Origin: JAKAXG01 sp035702985
GTDB taxonomy: Bacteria > Actinomycetota > Acidimicrobiia > Acidimicrobiales > Palsa-688
Assembly (NCBI GenBank): GCA_035702985.1
Contig: DASSZD010000067.1
Coordinates: forward strand, 1 to 64,000
Reading direction: 5' to 3'
DNA length: 64,000 nucleotides
Shown: piece after piece, positions 46,075 to 53,645 of the stretch
Layout of the letters: every line of letters starts with the position of its first letter
Numbering within the stretch: position 1 is the stretch's first letter
Translations under genes and position numbers: made by a program
The notes under the pieces: generated by a model
What the model was told of the DNA's origin: nothing
The model's input: only the letters and a program-made list of their open reading frames with translations
Databases searched by the model: none

Positions 46075-46080
46075 AGGGTA
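46075..46080 (-). promoter_or_regulatory. Candidate -10 box of murT-gatD-pncB
   Basis: TACCCT on the minus strand, 10 bases before the murT GTG; there is no ribosome site in between. Confidence 0.35.
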
Positions 46081-46099
46081 GCGGCCCGGCACAGCCGAC

Positions 46100-46105
46100 T
46101 ACGTT
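46100..46105 (+). promoter_or_regulatory. Candidate -10 box for leaderless DoxX-family mRNA
   Basis: TACGTT with a 6-base spacer to the ATG at 46112, back to back with the murT promoter. Confidence 0.5.
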
Positions 46106-46111
46106 TGGGCC

Positions 46112-46651
46112 ATGCAGGTCCGATCCGGTCCCGACCGCCGCCCCACCGACTCGGCCGCGCTGCTGCTACGCCTGGCCGTCGGACCGATGCTGTTCGCCCA
46201 CGGCTACAACAAGGTGTTCGGCCAGGGCGGCCTCCAGGGCACCACGAGGTGGTTCGACGCGCTGGGCCTGAAGCCGGCCCACGTGCACGCCCGAATGGCG
46301 GCGGCCACCGAGCTCGGGGCCGGCACCCTGCTGACCGTCGGCGCGGCCAGCCCGCTGCCGGCGGCGGCCACCATCGGGCTGATGACGACGGCGGCCCGCA
46401 CCGACCACCGGGGGAAGGGCTTCTTCGTGTTCAAGGGGGGCTGGGAGTACACCGGTGTGGTGGCGGTGGTGGCGGCGGTCATGGCCGCGCTGGGACCCGG
46501 CCGGTTCTCCGTGGACGGGGCGAGGGGCCGCAGCCGGTCCGGCCTGCGCTGGGCCGTGCTGGCCGCGATCGTCGGCGTGGTGTCGTCGCTGGCGCTCCTG
46601 GCCGGCACCTACCGGCCGGGCACGGAGGCGGGGGAAGAGGGGGGCGAGTAG
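46112..46651 (+). CDS. DoxX-family membrane protein
   Basis: A 179-residue protein with four hydrophobic helices. The start (LLLRLAVGPMLFAHGYNKVFGQGG) and the GLKPAHVHARMAAATELGAGTLL segment are typical of DoxX proteins, which associate with membrane redox and detoxification enzymes. Residues 90-110 (FFVFKGGWEYTGVVAVV) match the third helix. No redox partner is adjacent; the gene is 3 bases from the polymerase-domain gene downstream. Confidence 0.85.
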   Translation: MQVRSGPDRRPTDSAALLLRLAVGPMLFAHGYNKVFGQGGLQGTTRWFDALGLKPAHVHARMAAATELGAGTLLTVGAASPLPAAATIGLMTTAARTDHRGKGFFVFKGGWEYTGVVAVVAAVMAALGPGRFSVDGARGRSRSGLRWAVLAAIVGVVSSLALLAGTYRPGTEAGEEGGE

Positions 46652-46654
46652 CCG

Positions 46655-47680
46655 GTGGCCGGCCCGGTCGGGCGGGAGGCCGTGGAGGCGGCCGGCCGGA
46701 CCGTGGAGATCACCAGCCCGGACAAGGTGCTGTTCCCCGAGCGGGGGGAGACCAAGCGGGACCTGGTCGGTTACTACCTGAGCGTGGAGGAACCGTTGAT
46801 GGCGGCCATGGGCGGCCGGCCGGTGCTGATGCAACGGTTCCCCAACGGCGCCACGGGGTCGTCCTTCTTCCAGAAGCGCGTGCCCGAGCAGAGGCCGGAC
46901 TGGCTGGAGACGACCATCGTCTCGACGCCCAACGGCACCCCGTCGCGGGCGCTGGTGGCCGCCGACATGGCCCACGTCCTGTGGGCGGTGAACCTGGCCT
47001 GTCTGGGGTTCCACGTGTGGCCCATCCGGGCCGCCGACCCCGACCACGCCGACGAGCTGCGCATCGACCTGGACCCCACGCCCGGCGTCACGTTCGACAT
47101 GGTCAGGGAGGCCGCCCACGAGGTGCACGGCCTGCTGGACGAGTTGGGCTGCACCGGCCTGCCCAAGACCACGGGCAACCGGGGCCTGCACGTCTACGTC
47201 CGTCTGCTGCCCCGCTGGTCGCCGATCGAGGTGCGCGCCGCCGCGGTGGCCGTGGCCCGGGAGATGGAACGCCGCCGGCCGGACCTGGTGACGGCCGCCT
47301 GGTGGAAGGAGGAACGGGGCCGGCGGGTGTTCGTCGACTTCAACCAGAACGCCCCCCACAAGACCGTGTTCGGGGCCTGGTCGGTCAGGGCCCGGCCCGG
47401 GGCGCAGGTGTCGACCCCGTTCACGTGGGGCGAGCTGGACGCCGTCGTGCCCGATGAGCTGACCGTCGCCACGGTCCCGGACCGGGTCGCGGCGACCGGC
47501 GATCCGTGGGCCGGGTCCTCCCCCGATTCGCTGGAACCGTTCCTGGATCTGGTCCGCCGGGACCAGGCGGCCGGGCTGGCCGACGCCCCGTGGCCGCCGG
47601 TCTACCCGAAGATGCCCGGCGAGCCGCCCCGGGTGGCGCCCAGCCGGGCCCGGCGCCCATCCCCGCCCTCGGAGGGCTAG
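46655..47680 (+). CDS. LigD-type polymerase domain protein (archaeo-eukaryotic primase fold)
   Basis: A 341-residue stand-alone version of the polymerase domain of LigD, which fills gaps with ribonucleotides during end joining. The start ITSPDKVLFPERGETKRDLVGYY and FPNGATGSSFFQKRVPEQRPDW are family signatures; the metal-binding Asp138 and Asp140 are in LRIDLDPTPG, TGNRGLHVYV contains the catalytic His, and the third Asp is in FVDFNQN. Neither Ku nor a ligase domain is in the window. Its stop overlaps the convergent coupling-protein gene in a shared CTAG. Confidence 0.92.
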   Translation: MAGPVGREAVEAAGRTVEITSPDKVLFPERGETKRDLVGYYLSVEEPLMAAMGGRPVLMQRFPNGATGSSFFQKRVPEQRPDWLETTIVSTPNGTPSRALVAADMAHVLWAVNLACLGFHVWPIRAADPDHADELRIDLDPTPGVTFDMVREAAHEVHGLLDELGCTGLPKTTGNRGLHVYVRLLPRWSPIEVRAAAVAVAREMERRRPDLVTAAWWKEERGRRVFVDFNQNAPHKTVFGAWSVRARPGAQVSTPFTWGELDAVVPDELTVATVPDRVAATGDPWAGSSPDSLEPFLDLVRRDQAAGLADAPWPPVYPKMPGEPPRVAPSRARRPSPPSEG

Positions 47681-49383
47681 CGACCTCCGGTCCCGGCCCT
47701 CCGTCGGAGGGCCCGGTCCCGGTACCAGGGTCTCAGCCTCACCCTCACCGGGGGGAGGTGGCCGTAGACCAGCACCCCCTGCCCGGGCGGGGTCCGTCTC
47801 AGCTCGTCGGTGGGGGCCAGCCGGCGCAGCGCCGTGGAGGTGGACCAGGTGCGCCGGCCGTCGCGGAGGTCCTGGGTGGTGCTCTCCTCCCGGACGGCCT
47901 GCTCGCCGGCCAGGCCGGATATCAGGTCGAGGGTCCCGAGGTCGGACACACCCGACAGCAGCAGTTTGGCCCGGTGGTTGTTGGCGATGGTGCGGGCCCG
48001 CTCGGAGTCGTAGCGGGCGGCCAGCTGAGCCAGGTCCTGGCAGACCGTGACCAGCTGGATACCCAGGCCGGCGCCGGTGGAGGCCAGGGTGTCCAGGTCC
48101 CGGATGGGGGCGATGTTGGCCGCCTCGTCGAGCACCAGCAGCAGCGGCGGGTCGAGCGGCCCACCGCTCTCGGCGGCCCGCCGGTGGGCCTCGGCCACGA
48201 CGGTGGACACCAGAGCGGCGAACAGCCCCTGCACCCGGTTCTGCTCATGGCTCGGCCCGCACAGGTAGAGGGTCCCCCGGTCGGCCAGCAGGGCGGCCAC
48301 ATCGATGTCGGACCCCCTGGTCGAGGCGGCCACCACCGGGTCCTCGAACGGGGCCAGGACCGTCTCCAAGGTGGTGGCCACCGAGCTGCGGATGCGCTCG
48401 TCGCGCCCGGAACAGGCGGTCAGGGCCAGGGCGGCGTCCGTTTCGGCGGCCAGCTCGAGCAGGCGTATGGGCTCGTCGAAGTCGCCGCTGTCGGTCCAGC
48501 GCACCACCTCGGCCAGGCCCGCCCCGGATCGTTCGGCGGCCAGCATCAGCGGGGCCAGCTGTTTCGCCGCGGTGGAGTACCAGAACGCCGCGTCGGCCAT
48601 GCCCTGGCGCCCGGGTGTGGAGTCCACCAGCCACCCGGCCATCTTCTGGGCGTCCGACCACGATCGGCACCCGGTGAGCGGCGACCAGCGGGACAGCGGG
48701 CCCAGCCCCGAGCCCTGGGTGGGGTCGAAGATGGCGGAGGGCCCGTGCCGTGACCGCCAGGCGAGGGTGTGGGAGGCCAGGTCGCCCTTGACCGAGGTGG
48801 CCACCACGGGACCCCGCCACTCCAGCAGGGCCGGGATGGCCAACCCGCTGGTCTTGCCGGACTGGGTGGGGCCGATCACCAGCAGGGAGTGACGGGTCTC
48901 GGTGGCCACCAGCCCCGAGCGGCCCCACCCGGCGACGGCGGTCCCCACCACCAGCCGGCCCGGCCGGCCGGGCCGGCGGACCCGCACCGATCGGAGGTCG
49001 GCCGGCCTGGCCCAGCGGGCCCCCGGCCCGGGCCGGGGGCGCCGGGACATCCTCCTCAGCGCCGTCGCGGCCGTGGCCGTCACGGCCAGGACCGCCGATC
49101 CCCACCCGTAGTAGAGGATCGGCGCCGGCCCGGACCGGCCGGTCCAGGCCCGGGCCGGATCGGCCAGCCGGTGCGGCAGCCGCCCGGCGATGCGCACCAG
49201 CTCCCCCAGTCCCACATGCGGCCACCGCCCGGTGGCCGACCAGGCGGCCAGCTCCCCGGTCAGCCAGATCCACATCCCGATCAGGGCCAGCACGGCCGCC
49301 CCGGCGGCGACCACCGCGTCGGCCCCGCCGGCACCGGTGCCCGCCCCGGGGTGGCGGCGGCCCGCCGGTCGGTCGGCGCTCAC
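47677..49383 (-). CDS. VirD4/TraG-like type IV coupling ATPase
   Basis: Links the relaxase-DNA complex to the mating channel. From the GTG at 49383 (overlapping the upstream stop, GTGA) it has 568 residues: two N-terminal transmembrane helices (about 22-42 and 88-108), Walker A GPTQSGKT at 171-178, Walker B LLLVLDEAANIAPI and the following TGAGLGIQLVTVCQDLAQL (TraM-recognition/TraG region). The frame up to 50544 is a shadow of the next gene. It is the last gene of the five-gene minus-strand transfer operon. Confidence 0.92.
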   Translation of the reverse strand: MSADRPAGRRHPGAGTGAGGADAVVAAGAAVLALIGMWIWLTGELAAWSATGRWPHVGLGELVRIAGRLPHRLADPARAWTGRSGPAPILYYGWGSAVLAVTATAATALRRMSRRPRPGPGARWARPADLRSVRVRRPGRPGRLVVGTAVAGWGRSGLVATETRHSLLVIGPTQSGKTSGLAIPALLEWRGPVVATSVKGDLASHTLAWRSRHGPSAIFDPTQGSGLGPLSRWSPLTGCRSWSDAQKMAGWLVDSTPGRQGMADAAFWYSTAAKQLAPLMLAAERSGAGLAEVVRWTDSGDFDEPIRLLELAAETDAALALTACSGRDERIRSSVATTLETVLAPFEDPVVAASTRGSDIDVAALLADRGTLYLCGPSHEQNRVQGLFAALVSTVVAEAHRRAAESGGPLDPPLLLVLDEAANIAPIRDLDTLASTGAGLGIQLVTVCQDLAQLAARYDSERARTIANNHRAKLLLSGVSDLGTLDLISGLAGEQAVREESTTQDLRDGRRTWSTSTALRRLAPTDELRRTPPGQGVLVYGHLPPVRVRLRPWYRDRALRRRAGTGGR

Positions 49384-50681
49384 CCGTCCTCCCGGCCGGA
49401 GCCGGCGGCGTAGAAGCAGGGGTCGATGCCGCCACCGGGCCGGTCGATCATGGCCGAGTCGGTGTCCACCAGGGCCCGTTCCCCCTCGGCCAGAGCGTGC
49501 TCGACGAGGAAGGATCGTCCGCCCACCTTCCAGAGGGCCACCCCCCGGGGAAGGTGGGGGATCAGCTCGGTCTCGGCCCCGGTCAGTCCCAGCACCCGGC
49601 CGGTCAGGACGGCTTCGGACGGCGGCTGGCCGAACACCACCCGGGTCTCGGAGTCGGCCAGCAGGCCGTCGGCCAGCTTCTGCTGAGCCGATCCGTCGGT
49701 GCCGGCGGCCCGCAGGTCGGATACCCGGTGCACGACCACCACGTTGGCCACGCCCAGGGCTCTGGACAGTTTGAAGGTGGCCGACGACCAGCGGGCGGTG
49801 GACAGGTCGGCCAGGATGGCCCACGCCTCGTCCACCACCACGAGCCGCTTGATCCCGTCCCGGGCGGCCAGTGCCGCCTGCAGCCAGGCGGTGGCGCAGG
49901 TCATCACCAGCGGTAACGCCGGCGAGGAGAACGTGGCCGACAGGTCGAGCACCGCCACCGCCGCTCGTAGATCCACCCCGGCGGTGGTGGGCCCGTCGAA
50001 CATCCCGGCCAGGTCGCCTGCGGCCAGCCTGCGCAGTTCCAGGGCGGCCGCCCGGCCGTCGGCGGCCAGTGCCGCCCGGTCGGTCCGGATCGCCACCGCC
50101 GCTTCGGCCTCCGGTTCCAGCAGGGCGTCCACCACATCGGAGAGCACCGGCTGGGTCCGGCGGTCCGAGGCGGTCCGTACCGCCATCTCCAGCGCCGTGC
50201 GTTCCTCCGGCCGCAGAGGCCGCCCCAGGGACGACGAGACCAGTGAGGCCGTCAGCTCCAACCTGGGCCGGACCCGGTTCTCGGCTTCGGGCCCGGGTCC
50301 CTGGGCCGGCACGTCCAGGGGGTTGAGCCGCAACGTTCCTCCCGGCACCAGAGCCAGTGACCGGCCCCCGCACGCCTCCGCCAGCGGGCCGTACTCGCCT
50401 TTGGGGTCGATGATCCACGCCTGGCGACCGAATGCCAGTTGCCGCCATACCAGGGTCTTGATGAAGGTCGACTTGCCCCGGCCCAGTTGGCCGAGCACCA
50501 GGGCGTTGGGGCTGGTTATCCGGCCCAGCCGGTACAGCTCCCACGGGTCGAAGCAGAACAGTCCGCCGAAGAGATCCCTGCCGATCAGTGGCCCCCGGTG
50601 CGCCAGTCCCCCCACCGAGACGAACGGGTACACGGCCTGCAGGTGGGCCGTCGTGGCCCGGTGGGCCGGCGGGGGTCTCAC
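49380..50681 (-). CDS. VirB4/TraE-like conjugation ATPase
   Basis: Motor of the mating channel, here only the ATPase half (433 residues; full VirB4 is about 800). Walker A GQLGRGKS is at 64-71, preceded by the usual PFVSVGGLAHRGPLIGRDLFGG; Walker B RLVVVDEAWAILAD is at about 279-292, then the glutamine-containing VHRVSDLRAAG. The missing N-terminal half seems to be supplied by the SCO6880-type protein encoded just upstream. The start is a GTG; the 41 bases before it contain a 17-base tandem repeat. Confidence 0.9.
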   Translation of the reverse strand: MRPPPAHRATTAHLQAVYPFVSVGGLAHRGPLIGRDLFGGLFCFDPWELYRLGRITSPNALVLGQLGRGKSTFIKTLVWRQLAFGRQAWIIDPKGEYGPLAEACGGRSLALVPGGTLRLNPLDVPAQGPGPEAENRVRPRLELTASLVSSSLGRPLRPEERTALEMAVRTASDRRTQPVLSDVVDALLEPEAEAAVAIRTDRAALAADGRAAALELRRLAAGDLAGMFDGPTTAGVDLRAAVAVLDLSATFSSPALPLVMTCATAWLQAALAARDGIKRLVVVDEAWAILADLSTARWSSATFKLSRALGVANVVVVHRVSDLRAAGTDGSAQQKLADGLLADSETRVVFGQPPSEAVLTGRVLGLTGAETELIPHLPRGVALWKVGGRSFLVEHALAEGERALVDTDSAMIDRPGGGIDPCFYAAGSGREDG

Positions 50682-50683
50682 GA

Positions 50684-50727
50684 CCGCCTCATCTCGCCGG
50701 CCGCCTCATCTCGCCGGCCGCCTCATC
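50684..50727. repeat. Tandem repeat, 17 bases x 2.6, before the VirB4-like gene
   Basis: CCGCCTCATCTCGCCGG at 50684-50700 and 50701-50717, then ten bases of a third copy. It spans the stop codon of the SCO6880-type gene and the region where the ribosome site of the ATPase gene should lie. Copies are exact. Confidence 0.85.
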
Positions 50728-52153
50728 GCAGGCCCCGCCCCAGCGGAAGGGTCCAGGTGTAGGCCTCGGCCTGCCGGCCGTAGAGGCGCCGCAGTTCCAG
50801 CCTGGTGGCCTGGGCGGCCTGCTCCAGCTCGGAACAGGCCGCGGCCAGGCCGTCCTCGTCGGGCCCCGACACCGCGACGTAAGCGCTGAAACGGTATTCG
50901 GCGTGACCGTCGGCCAGTTCGCTCTCCCGCCGGGCCACCCCTTCCGCCTCCCGGTCGCGACGGGCGCTGGAGAGAAAGCCGGCCCGGCTACGCAGCTGGG
51001 CGTCGGCCAGGTCGGCCGTGCGGGCCGATCTCACCTCCCGGAGCGCCCGGTCGGGCGGCACCGGTGCCATCAGCAGCGAAACCATCCGCCGGCCGTGGCC
51101 CATGAGCAGCGGGACCAGGAAGTCGGGACCGACATCCACCCGGGGCCACTCGGACACCCAGTAGGTGGCGAAGAGGGCGCCGTCGACCTGCAGCCCCGAC
51201 CAGCTCTCGCGTCCGGCCATGGAGCCCGTTCCCAACAAGGCGCCGAGTTCGTCCCGGCCGAGAGCCGGGCCCGGCTCCAGCCCGGCCTGTCGGAGCTGGC
51301 CCTGCAGGAAGCGCAGCTCCCGGCCGAGCGTGTCGATCCCGGTCCCGGCCCGGGAACGCCGGTCGCCGCCCACGGCCAGCGCCAGCCACGTGTCGTGGCG
51401 CGGCGCAACCGGGGCCACCTCCTGCACCAGTCGCAGGTAGCTGGCCCGGGCCCTGCCCTCCGCCGACGTGGGGGCGGCCGGCGCGGCGGGACCCGGATAG
51501 AGTCCTCCGAGGCCGCCGGCGGGCCCGCTGCGCTGGACCCACTGCAGACGGGTGACCGGGCTGCCGGGTCGAGCCACGGCGGCCAGAACGGTGCGCCAGG
51601 CGTCGAGACGCTGAGCCTGGTCGTCGGGGTCCAGGAGGGAGAAGGACACGCCCCGCACCGGCAGCACCGCCACCCATCTGCAGCCCGGGCGGTCCCGCAC
51701 CGCTCCGAACCCTTCGACGGCCGGACCAGCCCCGTGTTGGAGCAGCTCCACGCCGGCCGGCAGGGTCGGCGGGCCGGCCCGCCTCGGACGGAGGCGGGGC
51801 CGACCGCCGGAAGCTCCTCCGGTACGGGCAGCGGCGGGAACGCCGCCGACGAGTGCGGTACCGGCCAGAGGCGCCTCGTTGAGCGAGGCGCGCCGCCCCC
51901 GTTGCAGCCACGCCAGGCCGAGCACCGCCCAGGCCGCCAGGGGCCGCCCCTGGCGGGTCCAGAGGGCGCCGGCCGCACCACCCGCCAGGAGCAGGAAGCT
52001 GAGCAGCATCCCGGTAGCCCCGCCGACCGCGCCACGGGCCCAGAGGGCGGCGCCCGCTCCTGCTGCCATCGAGACGAGCTGCCCGGCCTGGAGCCCGAGC
52101 AGCAGCCCCCGGCGCTCCAGAGGATGGAAGCTGAAGCGGGGCGGCTCAGGCAT
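50723..52153 (-). CDS. SCO6880-type protein (PrgI/VirB3-like membrane part plus VirB4-like N domain)
   Basis: From the ATG at 52153 this is 476 residues. The N terminus PPRFSFHPLERRGLLLGLQAGQLV is followed by two close hydrophobic helices (about residues 26-64), as in PrgI/TcpE/VirB3 proteins; the soluble remainder resembles SCO6880 proteins and the N-terminal domain of VirB4, with a long charged helix (VRSARTADLADAQLRSRAG). There is no P-loop. It overlaps the VirB6-like gene by 8 bases. The call rests on layout and general resemblance. Confidence 0.75.
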   Translation of the reverse strand: MPEPPRFSFHPLERRGLLLGLQAGQLVSMAAGAGAALWARGAVGGATGMLLSFLLLAGGAAGALWTRQGRPLAAWAVLGLAWLQRGRRASLNEAPLAGTALVGGVPAAARTGGASGGRPRLRPRRAGPPTLPAGVELLQHGAGPAVEGFGAVRDRPGCRWVAVLPVRGVSFSLLDPDDQAQRLDAWRTVLAAVARPGSPVTRLQWVQRSGPAGGLGGLYPGPAAPAAPTSAEGRARASYLRLVQEVAPVAPRHDTWLALAVGGDRRSRAGTGIDTLGRELRFLQGQLRQAGLEPGPALGRDELGALLGTGSMAGRESWSGLQVDGALFATYWVSEWPRVDVGPDFLVPLLMGHGRRMVSLLMAPVPPDRALREVRSARTADLADAQLRSRAGFLSSARRDREAEGVARRESELADGHAEYRFSAYVAVSGPDEDGLAAACSELEQAAQATRLELRRLYGRQAEAYTWTLPLGRGLR

Positions 52154-53264
52154 TGGATCCCGCTCCCGGGCCGGTGCCGGTGGCGCCCGGCGATCGACCG
52201 CTGAGCGGGAAGTCCGCCGCCCGCTCGGGGATGAACTGCGGCGCCACCGGCGTCGGGCCCTGGGGCCCGGCCCGCTGCGCCTCCCGGCGGGCCAGAGCCA
52301 TCTGCACCGCCGGATGGCCCGGGACACCCGCGGCGGCGAACGCCGGACGGGCGGCCGCCCGCAACGGCCGGCGGGACAGCCCTTCGAGGTGCCCGATGGC
52401 GGCCGCCTCGACCACCGGGGCCAGGCGCAGGAGGGCGAACGGGGCAAAACCAGCCAGGAGCAGGAGGCCGGCGCCGGCGATGGTGCCGTCGGCTCCCCTG
52501 CCTCCGAAGGCGGCCACCCCCAGGCTGAGCGTGGCGACAATGACGAACTTGGACAGGATCAGGCTGGCCAGGATCTCGACGCCCCGCTTGGCCATGCCGG
52601 CCGTCGCCGGCCAGATGTAGCCGACCAGGACCAGGGGCATGAAAAAGGTGGTCACGTAGATGGCGGCCGAGCGCACCATCATCTCCAGCCACACGAGGAT
52701 GCACCCGGCCACCGTGAGCATCGACATGAGCATCTGGACCACGATCGGCGATGTCGACCGGGCGCTCTGCGCCATGGCATCGCTGAAGTGGGAGGCCAGC
52801 TGCGTGACGTGGTCACCCAGGAACACGCTGCAGAGGGCGTCGGTGGCGCTCAGCGCCGATCCGGCCAGCTGAGCCCCGGCCACCCCGGCCAGCACGGCGA
52901 CCGGGAGCCCCACCGCCCACACCCGGAACAGCCGGCGGCCGTCCTGCCGTAGGACGGGACCGATGGACGCCGCCATCAGGATCGGGAGGAGCACCGTGGT
53001 GGTGACCATCTCCATGAGCCCGCTCTGCTCCAGGAACCAGCCTTTGCCGAAGTCCGGGCTGGCGGTCGCCCGGATCAGATCCATGACGTGTCCGACCAGC
53101 CAGTCGGCCGCCGTCGACAGCGACAGGTTCATGGCCCCGAAGATGGCCTGGGCGGCTCCGCTGGCCACCCCCCGGGCCAGCCCCCCGCCCACGTCCGGGA
53201 TGGCCGTGACGCAGCCGAGGGGATCGGTCAGGCAGCCGATGGAGACCTGTGGCGCCGGGATCAC
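52146..53264 (-). CDS. VirB6/TrbL-like polytopic membrane protein
   Basis: From the GTG at 53264 (GTGA overlap with the small gene upstream) this is 372 residues with an N-terminal external segment (DPLGCVTAIPDVGGGLARGVASG), at least six transmembrane helices between about 80 and 270 and a Pro/Arg-rich cytoplasmic tail. The layout is that of VirB6/TrbL inner-membrane channel proteins in Gram-positive conjugation systems. The ORF extending to 53585 is a shadow of the small gene. Confidence 0.78.
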   Translation of the reverse strand: MIPAPQVSIGCLTDPLGCVTAIPDVGGGLARGVASGAAQAIFGAMNLSLSTAADWLVGHVMDLIRATASPDFGKGWFLEQSGLMEMVTTTVLLPILMAASIGPVLRQDGRRLFRVWAVGLPVAVLAGVAGAQLAGSALSATDALCSVFLGDHVTQLASHFSDAMAQSARSTSPIVVQMLMSMLTVAGCILVWLEMMVRSAAIYVTTFFMPLVLVGYIWPATAGMAKRGVEILASLILSKFVIVATLSLGVAAFGGRGADGTIAGAGLLLLAGFAPFALLRLAPVVEAAAIGHLEGLSRRPLRAAARPAFAAAGVPGHPAVQMALARREAQRAGPQGPTPVAPQFIPERAADFPLSGRSPGATGTGPGAGSNA

Positions 53265-53572
53265 CCGATGCCCCCGCCGGCGTGGACGAAGAAGTTGACG
53301 ATGTTCGGGGCGCCCCCGATGAGTATGGCGGCCAGACCCGACACCAGAACGCCCCGCCGACCGTTGTACGCCTGCTGGTAGTTCTGCGAATAGTGGCCGA
53401 ACGCCCACATGACGGCCCCGATCACCACCCCGGCCATGGCCGCCATGAGGGCCCACGCCCCCAGACCGTCGGTCAGGCTCTGCAGGACCTTCCATCCGGG
53501 AAGGCCGCCGCTGTCGGGCTTCATCGACACGTCCGACACCAGCAGCGTCAGTTGAACAGCGGAAAAGGACAC
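53261..53572 (-). CDS. Small two-helix membrane protein, pilin-like/DUF6112 type
   Basis: A 103-residue protein with helices at about 37-58 and 72-92 joined by HYSQNYQQAYNGRRG, the size and layout of TrbC/VirB2-type pilins and of the small proteins (DUF6112 type) that start actinobacterial transfer operons. The GTG start has a good GGAGG site 6 bases upstream. It is the first gene of the transfer operon, with a TACTCT box (53605-53610 on the minus strand) as a possible promoter. Confidence 0.72.
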   Translation of the reverse strand: MSFSAVQLTLLVSDVSMKPDSGGLPGWKVLQSLTDGLGAWALMAAMAGVVIGAVMWAFGHYSQNYQQAYNGRRGVLVSGLAAILIGGAPNIVNFFVHAGGGIG

Positions 53573-53633
53573 CAGCCACCTCCAACCTGGGAATGATCGT
53601 TTTCAGAGTATTTCATGAGTTTGCAATGTTGGC

Positions 53634-53639
53634 TAGCCT
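53634..53639 (+). promoter_or_regulatory. Candidate -10 box for leaderless relaxase mRNA
   Basis: TAGCCT with a 6-base T/C-rich spacer to the relaxase ATG. The 73-base gap between relaxase and transfer operon (53573-53645) is AT-rich for this genome and holds both divergent promoters; an oriT could also lie here or close by. Confidence 0.5.
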
Positions 53640-53645
53640 TTTTCC

